A DNA stretch of 64,000 bases from Paracoccaceae bacterium (GTDB lineage: Bacteria; Pseudomonadota; Alphaproteobacteria; Rhodobacterales; Rhodobacteraceae): contig JANQRE010000007.1 in NCBI GenBank assembly GCA_028284705.1, positions 1-64,000 of the forward strand. The letters are read 5' to 3'. This document shows positions 8,377 to 17,908 of the stretch, one piece after another; positions within the stretch are counted from its first letter, which is position 1, and each line of letters starts with the position of its first letter. Under the pieces are notes generated by a model that was not told the DNA's origin, searched no databases, and worked only from the letters and a program-made list of their open reading frames with translations. The translations under genes and the position numbers were made by a program.

Positions 8377-8504
8377 GAGTTTTGTCCTGGGCGGGACCGC
8401 ATACGGCATGTGTTCCTGGCCGGTCCCGGTGCCTTGATGCTCTCAATGGCCTCCCCGACAATTCGCTCACGATTGAAGACGGCAGGGAAGATGGAGATTC
8501 TCAT
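8373..8504 (-). pseudogene. N-terminal relic of a second glycosyltransferase family 2 gene
   Basis: A 43-codon frame starts MRISIFPAVFNRERIVGEAIESIKA. This is recognisable as the first strand-helix of a GT2 enzyme (consensus ISIVTAVFNRE.TV..AIESI). After about 25 residues the similarity ends and the frame continues as unrelated residues to a TGA that overlaps the next gene's start. The rest of the enzyme is absent. It looks like the 5' stub left by a deletion between two neighbouring GT2 genes, parallel to the gmd-fcl and ugd deletions in the same cluster. Confidence 0.55.
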
Positions 8505-8793
8505 TTGGTTCCAGAAAGGTTTTGCGTTTGAAGCATAGCTAGGGACTACTCAACCCGCCAGCGGATGCCAACCGCGTTTAGGCCTACCAATTCTTTGCGG
8601 AGATCTTTTTTGTGCTCCAAAGCCCCGATAGCGTCGGTTCACCCAATTCTATCATCAAACAGCAAAAGAGCCCCTTGAATAACAATGTAGCCAGACCGTG
8701 CCGATATAGCTCAATCCGATTTGGCAGGGCATAAACCGAAAAAACTGTGCCCCTATGGTTCTTAATGGAGAAGGGTCGAATTATCGCAACCCG
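8505..8793. other. Non-coding gap in EPS cluster
   Basis: About 290 bp of AT-richer sequence between the methyltransferase stop and the GT2 relic. I see no convincing reading frame, hairpin terminator or repeat here. It probably represents decayed coding DNA between two surviving genes. Confidence 0.4.
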
Positions 8794-9690
8794 TCACTTC
8801 TGCAACACCAAAAACAAGTTCGAAGGAGCAATTTTGTGTAACATCGAATGCCGATGATACTTATAGTTTCGAAATGACAATACTGAGCAGATCATTGAGT
8901 CGAGCCACGTCAAAAATGCACTATTGTAAATCGATCTTTTCGATCCAATGAGCCTAGCTATCCGCATGAGCGGCGCAAACATGCAATCGTGTTTGGAAAC
9001 AACTTCAAACCCTGCCTCGCGTGCAAAACCAACAAGCAAAGTATTTGGTATCCCTCTTTCTCGCTTTGTTAGACCAGACCTTGGCTTCCTCCAATCTCCC
9101 ATGGATGATGTTGGCTCTCTGAGGATCAACCTTCCACCCGGTTTCAAAACTCTATGAATCTCTTTGAGCACAAATTGCACATTGGGAATATGATGCAGCA
9201 CGCCTAGGCAAGTTACCAAATCAAAGGAATCTTCCGCAAAATCGATTTCCCCAGAAACATTGGGCTTTCGCCAAGATACATTTTTTACAATTGGCTCCTT
9301 AGTGAAAAAATGATCGGATGGATCAAGAATGCAAACTTGATCAATTGATTCTTTGATCGGAGCAAGCTCATCACCATATGCGGCCCCAAATGCAAGAACG
9401 CTTGCCTTCCTAGGTAATGCGGGGCTACTCAAAAAGCGGTAGCCGTGTCGAATGTTTAGAGCGTGATAGCCATAAGAATACGATGATCGATCCTTTGAAC
9501 CCAGAGCTGCGTAACCTTCTGACTCATCTTGAAACCATCTCTCAATTTCATCCATAGAAAAATCATTTCCATAGAGCCTCTCACCAGAAAAGTAACTACT
9601 ATATTCTTCGCTCATACATTGTCTCGCTTCTTTTAACATTCCAATTAGGGCTGGGAGCTTGTCACTGGGAATTATCAGGTGCACGTGCAA
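8794..9690 (-). CDS. SAM-dependent class I methyltransferase
   Basis: A 298-residue protein with a class I methyltransferase core in its central part. ASVLAFGAAYGDE is motif I (a variant, with AFGAAYG in place of the usual E/DxGxGxG). VCILDPSD ends in the acidic residue that should contact the SAM ribose. SFDLVTCLGVLHHIPN and EIHRVLKPGGRLILREP are the highly typical post-I and motif III segments. The first 80 residues are not recognised. Starts at 9639 or 9615 are alternatives. The gene is visibly AT-richer than the flanking chromosome, which suggests transfer. It probably methylates a sugar of the repeat unit or its precursor, which is inferred from location. Confidence 0.8.
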   Translation of the reverse strand: MHVHLIIPSDKLPALIGMLKEARQCMSEEYSSYFSGERLYGNDFSMDEIERWFQDESEGYAALGSKDRSSYSYGYHALNIRHGYRFLSSPALPRKASVLAFGAAYGDELAPIKESIDQVCILDPSDHFFTKEPIVKNVSWRKPNVSGEIDFAEDSFDLVTCLGVLHHIPNVQFVLKEIHRVLKPGGRLILREPTSSMGDWRKPRSGLTKRERGIPNTLLVGFAREAGFEVVSKHDCMFAPLMRIARLIGSKRSIYNSAFLTWLDSMICSVLSFRNYKYHRHSMLHKIAPSNLFLVLQK

Positions 9691-9723
9691 TCAAGAAATA
9701 GGATCCTGACGAGCTTCAAGCAA

Positions 9724-10821
9724 TTAAGAATGAATAGATTCATTCCGATTTTTGCAGAGAACTTGGCGTATTCTTGTATCGAAAGACTCCGGCGCGAACC
9801 TTTCTCGTGCCAGACTGATTTCCCGTTGGAGGTTTTCACAAGTCGATACTGTGCCAGCTGCGTAAGGGCGCAGTGCGTCGGCTATAGAGCGTGCGTTTCG
9901 ATCTACAAACAGAGCGGGATAGTTGCCGACTGTGGCATGGAGAGCATCAGTCGAAGCGACTAGAACGATACGACCAGCGAGCATAGCCTGCACAATCGCA
10001 AGAGGCTGGCATTCGCTAGGGTAGGTCGATGGCAGTGCGACCGCATCGCATACTTCAAGGTGGTCGGCGACCTCCTCGGGCGAAATCCTGCCCTTCACGT
10101 CGATCCAGTCGACCGATGCCAGCGATGCGACGAACGCAGACATCTGGTCCTTAGTTGCTTCGATATCCCCGATGGCCGTCCCGAGGACAACCAGCCTGAT
10201 CGCAAACCCCTCGTCGCGCAGTAGACGCAGCCCGTCCACGAGTTCCTTTATCCCCTTACTGGACATCAGGTTTGAATTCCAGAGTACCACAAAGCTCGCG
10301 TCACTCAACCGTCCGGCGCCTTGGATATCCTTCAAAGCAGTTGAAGACAAAGCGAAATTTTCACAGACTTCGAGGTGCCTAAAGCGGATGCCGCCCAATA
10401 GCGGGACCAAGTGCGACGAAGGCACTATGACATCACAATTTCTGTACAATAGACGCGCCAGTGGTCCGATGAAGCGACGTCTGAATAGTCCTGGAAAATC
10501 CGACCCGTGCACATGGACTATCACGCGGTGGCCGAAGAGCGACATGGCGAGGGGCGGGGCATCGCGAAGCAAGCCTAACGTTGACCGCGAACACACGAGG
10601 TAGATCCCGTCGTGCCGCTTTAAGAACGTGGCGAGACAGAGACGAATGGCAGACAGGATCGCACGCGGAATAGCGCGGCCACCGCCGGCGGGATATGCGT
10701 AGACACGTGCAATTTGCGCAACTTGACGTTGGACGACGCGCCGCGTTACCAGGTTCTGGCCGTTAACCTCGTCTAATGACGGCGTCCACACCGCAAGTGT
10801 CTTGCCTTTTGCTCGTGTCAT
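9724..10821 (-). CDS. Glycosyltransferase family 4
   Basis: A 365-residue GT-B fold enzyme. The N-terminal half has VIVHVHGSDFPGLFRRR and DVIVPSSHLVPLL, usual in the acceptor domain. The C-terminal half has NSNLMSSKGIKELVDGLRLL, the GT4 donor-side helix, and DAVALPSTYPSECQPLAIVQAMLAG, the ExxxxxxxE-like donor-binding segment. It starts with an ATGA overlap on the upstream GT4 gene, so the two are coupled. It should add a sugar to the lipid-linked oligosaccharide in the cytoplasm; donor and linkage cannot be told. Confidence 0.87.
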   Translation of the reverse strand: MTRAKGKTLAVWTPSLDEVNGQNLVTRRVVQRQVAQIARVYAYPAGGGRAIPRAILSAIRLCLATFLKRHDGIYLVCSRSTLGLLRDAPPLAMSLFGHRVIVHVHGSDFPGLFRRRFIGPLARLLYRNCDVIVPSSHLVPLLGGIRFRHLEVCENFALSSTALKDIQGAGRLSDASFVVLWNSNLMSSKGIKELVDGLRLLRDEGFAIRLVVLGTAIGDIEATKDQMSAFVASLASVDWIDVKGRISPEEVADHLEVCDAVALPSTYPSECQPLAIVQAMLAGRIVLVASTDALHATVGNYPALFVDRNARSIADALRPYAAGTVSTCENLQREISLARERFAPESFDTRIRQVLCKNRNESIHS

Positions 10822-11924
10822 TTCGTGACCGTGGCCTCCGTCTTATCGAGGCGTTCAAGGAAGGCTATAAACCGTGCCGCCATGCTCTCAGTTGTGTAGT
10901 CTGTCTCGACCTTCTCCCGACAGCGTTCTGCCATTCGAGTGGCTGCGTCCGGAGCATCCAGGACCGCTGACACTGCAGTAGCCAAAGCTGTTGCGTCATG
11001 TTCAGTGAATGTCGTTCCAGTCGCGCCGTCAACGAAGGCAGCAATCTCGGGCATGTGGTTGAGTGGCTGGTCATGGACGATACAGGGCAGCCCATAACCC
11101 ATTGCGTGGATCAGAGATAGTCCAACCTGTCCGGGATAGATGAACGCCGCGCAGCGGTTGGCGACCTTGGCGATGCGTGCCTCGTCCGTAGTGCCACCAT
11201 GCCAGGTGATGCGGCCAGCCACTCCGAGGTTATCAGCCTGGTCGCGCAGCGCGGCTTCCGTGGTGCCACCGCCTACAACATGAAGATGGGCGCTGTCGAG
11301 TGAGGGATCAGCTAGTGCATCGATAGCCAGATTCAGTTGCGCCTTCTCGGTCAGTCGTCCGATGAAGAGCAGGTTCCGCCCGCGCGCCGTAGGGTCGAAA
11401 GAACGGCGCAGGCGACGTACCTCTGTCAGATCGACACCGTTGTTTAGAGCACCGACGGGGCCGGGATGCGTCCAACCGTCTGCGTTGAAGCGATCAACCT
11501 CCGCGTCGGTATAAAATAATAGCGCATCAGCCAGCCGAGAGAGCTTCATGCGCAGGCGGTGACGGCGCGGATCAGTCGTCGCGCTCCAGTACTGCCCCCA
11601 CCAGATTGTCCGCGCACCCTTCAAACGGGCGCGTACAAGCAACAGGAGCATGCTGAGATTTCGCGGTGCGCCGCAGACAACCAGTGTATCGCCGCATTTA
11701 AAGGGCACAGAGAGAGCACCAGCCTGCCATTCAACGCCACGCATGATATTTCGCATGGGACCGATTGGATGCTCCCACAGAGCGCGGTCACGCGGTTCGG
11801 TCAGAGCGCCCAGGTCAACTGGCGAGTAGTAGACCCGCATGTCGTCGCCGTAATGCGCGGCGAGCCTGCGAAAAAAATCAAGCCGGTAGGCCGGCAGGGC
11901 GGGTTGGACTACACAAATGCGCAC
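10818..11924 (-). CDS. Glycosyltransferase family 4
   Basis: A 368-residue enzyme. MRICVVQPALPAYRLDFFRRLA is the N-terminal strand-helix common to GT4 enzymes acting on polysaccharide repeat units. NLLFIGRLTEKAQLNLAIDAL and AAFIYPGQVGLSLIHAMGYGLPCIVHD give the C-terminal donor domain, where GLS.I.AM.YG replaces the common E.FG...EAMA.G. It is the first intact gene after a 523-bp decayed gap and overlaps the following GT4 by ATGA. It is inferred to act in exopolysaccharide repeat-unit assembly from its place between the pyruvyl transferase and other glycosyltransferases. Confidence 0.87.
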   Translation of the reverse strand: MRICVVQPALPAYRLDFFRRLAAHYGDDMRVYYSPVDLGALTEPRDRALWEHPIGPMRNIMRGVEWQAGALSVPFKCGDTLVVCGAPRNLSMLLLLVRARLKGARTIWWGQYWSATTDPRRHRLRMKLSRLADALLFYTDAEVDRFNADGWTHPGPVGALNNGVDLTEVRRLRRSFDPTARGRNLLFIGRLTEKAQLNLAIDALADPSLDSAHLHVVGGGTTEAALRDQADNLGVAGRITWHGGTTDEARIAKVANRCAAFIYPGQVGLSLIHAMGYGLPCIVHDQPLNHMPEIAAFVDGATGTTFTEHDATALATAVSAVLDAPDAATRMAERCREKVETDYTTESMAARFIAFLERLDKTEATVTK

Positions 11925-11958
11925 TGATGTGGAGCTTTTCTCTTTTGTTTGGCTGCGG

Positions 11959-12391
11959 TCAACGGATCGCTGGCAGTGGTTCGTGGGCTTCCATGGAACT
12001 ACGTCGCGCCGGATCTCGCGCCAATAGTATGTTGAGGCATAAAAACACCGTCAATCCGCGAGCTACATAAAGCGCGCCTGAAGATTGGCCACCGCCTTTT
12101 TGAAGCGTAGGTAAACCTACGAGCGCATTTGGTCCAGGCCGAAGTGTTAGGCGCACCGCATCACGCCCAATGATCCATCGAAACGGTAAAGGGGCTAGCG
12201 ATTGCAATATAGACTAATGTCCCAGCAAACTCCATGGCTGTGGCAGGCGACCAAAAGAAATCGATCTGTTGCGTTTTGTGGCGTGACCACAAGATTGCTG
12301 GCCAGGGAAGGCGCAAACATCCCTGGCCCAATTCCAGTAGTGGGCCGGCGCATTCGATCCAGCGTTCGGAGAAGACGGCCCGGCCTGTCAT
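11959..12391 (-). pseudogene. Frameshifted remnant of an unidentified membrane protein (possible)
   Basis: Two overlapping leftward frames look like one broken coding region. The first (12391 to 12161) ends with WSPATAMEFAGTLVYIAIAS, a hydrophobic stretch. The second (12207 to 11959) continues with PLPFRWIIGRDAVRLTLRPG and ARGLTVFLCLNILLARDPARR. Joining them through one frameshift near 12190 gives a plausible basic membrane protein tail of the kind found in polymerase or acyltransferase genes, but I cannot assign the family. The remainder of the 523-bp gap (11925-12447) shows nothing else. Confidence 0.3.
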
Positions 12392-12447
12392 CGGCGAAAA
12401 CCGCGTATTGGGTTAGATCGTTGAGTCGTTATTGCGCTCTGTTCTAT

Positions 12448-13500
12448 CTAGCGTTTCAATGCATCGACCATCTCGTCAATTGCATCCAAAAGCTTCTGTT
12501 GTGCCGAATGGATCGCACAAATTCCCTTATCATGATCAAAATTCAAAAAGTCGTCTTGAGTAAGTGAAGACCCAACTTCAAAGACACGCTCAGTCATATC
12601 CAAATCCTTGAACAGACCCAAAATCTTTTGGTTTGCCTCAGTGACAAGCGCGAGTGGGGCGGCACCTGCCAGAAATGCAAACAACAGGACGTGAAGACGG
12701 TTTGAGATGGCACCGTTCATGGACTGATACGCTTCCGGACCTCCATGAACTTTCACCGGGCTCTCCAAATCCAATTGTGCCGCTAACCACCGCATGAAAT
12801 CGGCATCTCGATCAACTTGATATATCGGAAAAAGTTTGATTTGCTGGCTTTGCAGCAGAGAGCGTAGAGACTTCAGAATATCTTTTTCTGCTTTCGGATC
12901 ATTGGGATCACGAAATGAAACTGCAACCCTACAAAGTGAATCAGAAGTAGGTGTCCCTGCAGCTTGCGGGATTCTGAGAAACGCCAAATCTGAACCCAGA
13001 AAAAGCTTTCCACGAAACCGCTCGGCTGCTTGGTAGGATGCGCTGTCACGAACCACTCTTCCGAAAAACTGATTGGCAGCGAAACGGTCAAGGAAATTTC
13101 GTTGGAAATTATCAGTTCGCGTCGATATACCAATGGCGCAGATTTTCACTCCAATAAGTCGAAGACCAAAAAAAGAAAGGGCTTTTATTTCCCGTCTTGG
13201 TGGCAATATCTGGCTGACAAGTGCAATAACATCGCCAGGCTTGGTGACGAGCACAACGTTCTCCCTACGACGCAGGCTATTGAAGACCATAGTCAAGAAA
13301 AACGACAGCTTTGTTCCCTCGAAAACTTCTTCCTTCTCAACGCCGAGGCAAGACCAGAAATCAATTGGAATCCCACTCCTTAGAACGCGCAACTTTCCAT
13401 GCCCGCGCAGTTGCGCAAGAAGACGTTCGCTCAAGACTAAATCGCCGAGGTTTTCGAACTGCGTATAAGGGTGATAGTAAAAAACTGTCTCGGGCTTCAT
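12448..13500 (-). CDS. Polysaccharide pyruvyl transferase family protein
   Basis: A 350-residue protein. FYYHPYTQFENLGDLVLSE is the N-terminal motif of the polysaccharide pyruvyl transferase family (NxGD), and VHGGPEAYQSMNGAISNRLHVLLFAFLAGAAPLALV is its conserved C-terminal part (SNRLHVLLFAF, where bacterial enzymes read S.R.H...FA...G.P). Such enzymes move pyruvate from phosphoenolpyruvate to a sugar hydroxyl, giving acidic ketal groups on exopolysaccharides; some relatives are sulfate- or unknown-group transferases. It stands alone between two gaps (11925-12447 and 13501-13940), so its operon partners may have been lost. The region is AT-rich relative to the chromosome. Confidence 0.8.
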   Translation of the reverse strand: MKPETVFYYHPYTQFENLGDLVLSERLLAQLRGHGKLRVLRSGIPIDFWSCLGVEKEEVFEGTKLSFFLTMVFNSLRRRENVVLVTKPGDVIALVSQILPPRREIKALSFFGLRLIGVKICAIGISTRTDNFQRNFLDRFAANQFFGRVVRDSASYQAAERFRGKLFLGSDLAFLRIPQAAGTPTSDSLCRVAVSFRDPNDPKAEKDILKSLRSLLQSQQIKLFPIYQVDRDADFMRWLAAQLDLESPVKVHGGPEAYQSMNGAISNRLHVLLFAFLAGAAPLALVTEANQKILGLFKDLDMTERVFEVGSSLTQDDFLNFDHDKGICAIHSAQQKLLDAIDEMVDALKR

Positions 13501-13839
13501 TATGTCTTCGGCAACGACCGTAGTGTATTACAACTAGGACTACTTCGCATTTTGCGCCACAACCATTGGTTCCAATAGTAATGCATGCCAATCAATGCTG
13601 TGCAGCCACCAAATAGACCTGAAGTCAGCATAAACTCTAAGTTGAAAACACAACTTGTGAACGATGTAGCAACTAAATCGAAAAAGCAGCAAATTAATCA
13701 AAGGATATAATGATCAATGCACTTCTATCATTTAATGCTTGGTGGGATAACTAATATCAAAACGAACAATTATGATGGGGCAACCTCAGAACCGCAGAGA
13801 AAACCCAAATTTGGGTACAGTTAATTGCATCCAATGCAA

Positions 13840-13935
13840 TTAGAGATCGCCATTCTGTGGCTCAAAGTGCCGAAACGGACGTTGGCGAGGTCTACGCCTA
13901 CGACGTGACATAACCCAGAAATCGAACAACTTCAT
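13840..13935 (-). CDS. Very small basic reading frame after wzy (doubtful)
   Basis: A 31-codon frame begins MKLFDFWVMSRRRRRPRQRP 5 bases after the stop of the Wzy-like gene. It is strongly basic (about nine arginines). The short spacing would allow translational coupling, but nothing else supports expression. It might be the decayed start of a lost gene. The surrounding gap 13501-13940 (440 bp) is AT-rich and holds no other frame that I can support. Confidence 0.2.
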   Translation of the reverse strand: MKLFDFWVMSRRRRRPRQRPFRHFEPQNGDL

Positions 13936-13940
13936 GATCG

Positions 13941-15200
13941 CTACAACCCAACCTTGTTGTAAGCAGAGTGAAAGGCAATACCTGAGGGATTGCGAAGAAC
14001 ACGGCGCTCGCGACGTGGTCGAAGAAGCACCATTCCAATTATGAGCCAGACAGCTGAGTCATAGAAAAATGCTTTGTTAATGAAGAGTGGAAGCAACAAA
14101 AAGACGAATGCTAGTCCATATTCCTTGACCAATTTGTAGATCAGAGGCGCAAACAGGAAAACACTTAGAACGATGCCGATGTAGTAAATTAGATTGAATC
14201 CAAACCCAAGATCCTGAGGTGATATACACTGGGCGCAGAAAGCGTCCGAAAGCTGATGCGGTAGCATCATTTCGAGCCAAAGGTTGTCAAGCCATTGCTC
14301 GAGAGCTTCCGCCTTAAAACGGATGGATCCCGCGCCGTCAGAAAGGTCCAGCCGCGTCAAAAAATACTCTTGAATTGAAACTTGCTCGGGGCTCAGAATC
14401 CAGAACAGGCCTGCGAGAACTGTTACTAGGCAAGACAAAGAATAGAGAAGTCGTTTCTTTAAGCTCAAATTCGCGCTTCGCTGCATAGTAACTTCGATAA
14501 GAGATCCAAAAAGAAACGCGGAAACCGCGATCGGAGCCCACGCAGATAGAGTGGCAAGGGTCGAGAGCATTGCAACGAATTCATAAGCCCCGGAAATCTT
14601 CCGGCGTGCAAGCGAACTTATGACTACTGACAAATATACTACGTTTGCATAAGTCCCCGGTTCAACTTGAAGCCCGGAGAAGCGCGCGACTCCGATGAAA
14701 ACACCATTTCGAGCATCGCTCCATGGGAAAACAAGACCGTGAACGTTCAGAAAACCAAATCCAGCGAAGTAGAACGAAACCTCAATCAGAAGCGCAGCGA
14801 CATTCACTATCATGAACCCACGAACAAAGTGAACGACCCAGCCGCTCCGTCGCACAGTCGTCAATTCCGCTAGCAACAATCCTAAGAAGATGCTCAGGGA
14901 GGCCAAAATCGTGAACGGACGCAAGTCAGTCAGATTGATGCCCACGAAAACGAAAGTCGTGATCAGTGTGGCAAGTAAAACCCGCTTGCGTGGAGCGCCA
15001 TACTTAACCAAAATGAGAAAGACGAGGAGAGTACCGCTCAGAATTCTAAGAATCAACGACACCGCTGGCCCGTTTGAGCCAATGTTGAACTCCGTCCTCG
15101 TCAACATCATCGTGACGAGTAACACGCCAAATACACCGGCAACGTCGAAGCTCATGGAATTCTTACTCACCGGCCCGACAGTTACAGGGCTCTGTGTCAA
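13941..15200 (-). CDS. Wzy-like O-antigen/EPS polymerase, multipass membrane protein
   Basis: A 419-residue integral membrane protein with about ten to twelve hydrophobic segments. Early helices include FDVAGVFGVLLVTMML and LILRILSGTLLVFLILV. A long loop around residues 165-180 (VFPWSDARNGVFIGVARFSG, then LQVEPGTYANVV) resembles the periplasmic loop of Wzy/O-antigen ligase-like proteins. It overlaps the next glycosyltransferase start by ATGA. Wzy polymerases share little sequence, so the assignment rests on topology, the GLQVEPGTYA-type motif and its place beside Wzx and glycosyltransferases. It would polymerise flipped repeat units in the periplasm. Confidence 0.72.
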   Translation of the reverse strand: MTQSPVTVGPVSKNSMSFDVAGVFGVLLVTMMLTRTEFNIGSNGPAVSLILRILSGTLLVFLILVKYGAPRKRVLLATLITTFVFVGINLTDLRPFTILASLSIFLGLLLAELTTVRRSGWVVHFVRGFMIVNVAALLIEVSFYFAGFGFLNVHGLVFPWSDARNGVFIGVARFSGLQVEPGTYANVVYLSVVISSLARRKISGAYEFVAMLSTLATLSAWAPIAVSAFLFGSLIEVTMQRSANLSLKKRLLYSLSCLVTVLAGLFWILSPEQVSIQEYFLTRLDLSDGAGSIRFKAEALEQWLDNLWLEMMLPHQLSDAFCAQCISPQDLGFGFNLIYYIGIVLSVFLFAPLIYKLVKEYGLAFVFLLLPLFINKAFFYDSAVWLIIGMVLLRPRRERRVLRNPSGIAFHSAYNKVGL

Positions 15201-16498
15201 GCTGCGATCTCCCTAAGCATTTGGGCAAGTTCAATATAGTTTCGGTCAGCGTCGAACCTTCGGTGCCAGTACTTCTTGGGTTCCGACCGACCTAACATTC
15301 CACCAATTTCCAACGCTTCGACAACGCGTGCTGCGAGGCTCTCTGGGTCGTCTGGCTCTTGCGCATCGATGAGGAGACCACTGATACCACTGACAACGGC
15401 TTCCGAAGTCCCTCCGACATTGGTTGCCACCACCGGAATGTCGAACGACAAGGCTTCCATAATCGAAACCGGTACACCTTCTGAACTACTGAAATTTACG
15501 AAGAGGTCAACGTGGTTTCGAGTGTAAAACTCGATGAGGGATTGATGATCCACATGCCCCCAAAAAGTTACAGGAATGTTCTCACTCTTAAGCAAGTTGA
15601 CCTCAGCGCTGACTTCTGGAAGGTCAACCGACCTTCCACCGAAATGGTGCCAATGCAGCGAAACTGGAAGCAACTTGTTCAGCTCTCTTACAAAAGCAGC
15701 AATCTTCTCGACTTGTTTTATGGGAGCAACTCTTGAACAACTAGCGACAACAAATTCGTCCGCTAGTTTGGAAGGATTAGACCCGATGTCCTTTGTGCCC
15801 AGCCTGGAGATGTGGAACTTGCCCTGGCCACTCTTTGACGAAGCCCAAGTTTTCTCAAAGTAACGACGACCGTCTTCTGAAATGAATATGAGCAAGTCGG
15901 TCTGTCTCGTCATATCCCTAAACCATGGCATGTACTTAGCATACCCAATCCAGCGACCATTTTTTGCATTAGCATCAAGGTAGAGGTCTGTGCGATGGAA
16001 CCGAACTGCAATTGGCACCCCCGCATGGTTCAGCATCTTTCTTGCCATCGCAGGTGTGTGGCCCCAATAGGAGTAAGCAACTCTCGGTCCTTTCTTCCAA
16101 TTGATTGCGGTCGTCACGGACACGCTACGCTCGAGCGCAGCAGAATATGCGGCCCACATGAAAATCTTCGCAAACACTGACGGATGCCACTCTCCGCTTG
16201 AAGCCGCGTACGCGCTCTCCAACATCGAGCGCCACCAAACTAACGGATTGATCAAGGCCTTTAAATAGAATGTCTTCTTTCCGCTTTTTCCCGTTTCATT
16301 CGTCCAAAGCGGCTCGCAAACCGTACAGTTGTGGGGTAGTTGCCGGCACCCTCTAACGCCGAACATTGGTTGAATGAAGACATGATCAAATGCTCTGGAA
16401 AGATGTACAACTTCTTCGCATAAAAACTGTTCGCCATCACCAAATGGAAAACGCACGGTAAAGAGAAAAAGTGCTGAATCGCTATTTTTTGTTGTCAT
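15197..16498 (-). CDS. Glycosyltransferase family 4
   Basis: A 433-residue GT4 enzyme. The N-terminus ALFLFTVRFPFGDGEQFLCEEV is typical of EPS glycosyltransferases. The C-terminal half has VVASCSRVAPIKQVEKIAAF, and DLFVNFSSSEGVPVSIMEAL followed by SFDIPVVATNVGG, the canonical GT4 donor-binding segment with EG.P.SIMEA. An upstream in-frame methionine at 16567 would overlap the flippase gene and lacks homology-like sequence, so the ATG at 16498 is used. It lies 29 bp after wzx and is coupled by ATGA to the wzy-like gene. Donor unknown. Confidence 0.9.
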   Translation of the reverse strand: MTTKNSDSALFLFTVRFPFGDGEQFLCEEVVHLSRAFDHVFIQPMFGVRGCRQLPHNCTVCEPLWTNETGKSGKKTFYLKALINPLVWWRSMLESAYAASSGEWHPSVFAKIFMWAAYSAALERSVSVTTAINWKKGPRVAYSYWGHTPAMARKMLNHAGVPIAVRFHRTDLYLDANAKNGRWIGYAKYMPWFRDMTRQTDLLIFISEDGRRYFEKTWASSKSGQGKFHISRLGTKDIGSNPSKLADEFVVASCSRVAPIKQVEKIAAFVRELNKLLPVSLHWHHFGGRSVDLPEVSAEVNLLKSENIPVTFWGHVDHQSLIEFYTRNHVDLFVNFSSSEGVPVSIMEALSFDIPVVATNVGGTSEAVVSGISGLLIDAQEPDDPESLAARVVEALEIGGMLGRSEPKKYWHRRFDADRNYIELAQMLREIAA

Positions 16499-16527
16499 TG
16501 TAATCCCTGTCTGGTTCCGCGGTGCAA

Positions 16528-17799
16528 CTATGTTCGACCGCGTGCAAGCAGCCAGTACCAGCAGCAAACAGCAAGAAGAAATGGAACCACAAATTGGACA
16601 GCAGTGCCGAGCGCCAAGTCCAATGGCTTACCTTGGGATGCCCCGATGTAAAGAACGCCAACGAAAATCAGGTTCTGCCCGATTCCGACGAAAAGCATCG
16701 CTTTCTGGCGTCCAGCAACCAAGTTTGTGTTTCCTAGCGCCGATGCCATGAGATGTACCGCGGTAAACGGAGCGTAGACAGCCGCAAGCTGCCCGGCTTG
16801 CCCCCATTGGCTTCCTAGAGCGAACTCAAAGAGTGGCACAGCGAAAAACCAGAAAGTGCCAAGTATGCATGCTCCGAAAATCGCTGTTGGAACAATCGTA
16901 TTTAAGAAAGCTGAGCGAAAGTTCCCCAGTTCTCTGTACTCGAGAACGGCTGTTCTAAAATAGACCATCGCTAAGGAAGTTGATATAATATTTGCGGGAA
17001 GCATCGAAATCCGATGCATGATAAAGAACTCTCCAGCCCTTGAATTGGAATAAAAGGTTGTGATGATTGCAATTAGAACCAACGCGGCACCGTTGTTTAG
17101 CAACACATGCGGCAGGTTTAGTTTCGGATAGTCGGAATAGCGAAGTGCAGCCGCTTTCGCTGATCGTAATATCCGCGTTGGATTTCGAGCACTCTGGAGC
17201 CACTCCAATACCTGCTTCTGCAAGAAGACAATGAAAATCGCCACGGTCGCAGCTGTTGCGATCAATTCACCCATGACCATCGCCCATATTGTTGGACCGA
17301 TAAGTACAGCCAATCCTATCTGGCAGATTACCGAAACAGCCGCTTTGACGATCTTACCTGTTGAAACGGCAGTGTACTTATCGTAACGGATCGAGAGAAG
17401 GCTCGCTTGGATCTGCACGTTGAGTAGTGCGCCAAGAACCGCCACAATTGGCCAAAGAAACTGCAGCTGAGACCCAAGCAAGGCATCCAATGTCGGAGCC
17501 AGCAGAAGCATGGCGATCCCAGTAGCCGTTGCAGAGATCATTAAAATCACGGCGGCAAGCCACTGCACGGCAAATAAGCTGTTTTTGGTTAACGTCAACA
17601 CGATTGTCTGCTCATATCGACCCACTAGAGTGAGAGACAACAACTGAGCCCCTAGGAACGCCACAGCGTACTGACCGAACACATTTGGATCGTAGATCCG
17701 CGTCAAAACAGGATAGGCGGCCAAACCCACAACCTGGGCCACGATGGTCCCCGAGGCGACAATCGCTGCGCTCCCTCTGAAGTTGTCGCTCAATGACAA
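16528..17799 (-). CDS. Wzx-type polysaccharide flippase
   Basis: A 423-residue protein with about twelve hydrophobic helices and the start GSAAIVASGTIVAQVVGLAA, then YPVLTRIYDPNVFGQYAVAF. This is the signature of lipopolysaccharide/EPS flippases of the MATE-like PST family (LTR.Y.P..FG.Y). It moves the undecaprenyl-linked repeat unit from the cytoplasmic to the periplasmic leaflet. It is the first intact gene of the leftward cluster, 109 bp after the ugd relic. Composition is AT-richer than the flanks. Confidence 0.9.
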   Translation of the reverse strand: MSLSDNFRGSAAIVASGTIVAQVVGLAAYPVLTRIYDPNVFGQYAVAFLGAQLLSLTLVGRYEQTIVLTLTKNSLFAVQWLAAVILMISATATGIAMLLLAPTLDALLGSQLQFLWPIVAVLGALLNVQIQASLLSIRYDKYTAVSTGKIVKAAVSVICQIGLAVLIGPTIWAMVMGELIATAATVAIFIVFLQKQVLEWLQSARNPTRILRSAKAAALRYSDYPKLNLPHVLLNNGAALVLIAIITTFYSNSRAGEFFIMHRISMLPANIISTSLAMVYFRTAVLEYRELGNFRSAFLNTIVPTAIFGACILGTFWFFAVPLFEFALGSQWGQAGQLAAVYAPFTAVHLMASALGNTNLVAGRQKAMLFVGIGQNLIFVGVLYIGASQGKPLDLALGTAVQFVVPFLLAVCCWYWLLARGRT

Positions 17800-17908
17800 A
17801 GCTTGACGATCCTCTAGGTCTCAGGAACAAAAAATATGAAGTGAAAATTCAATTCGTGTGCGAATCTCATTGAAGAACCATCCTGTCTAGCCCCCTGTCT
17901 CTGGGCCA

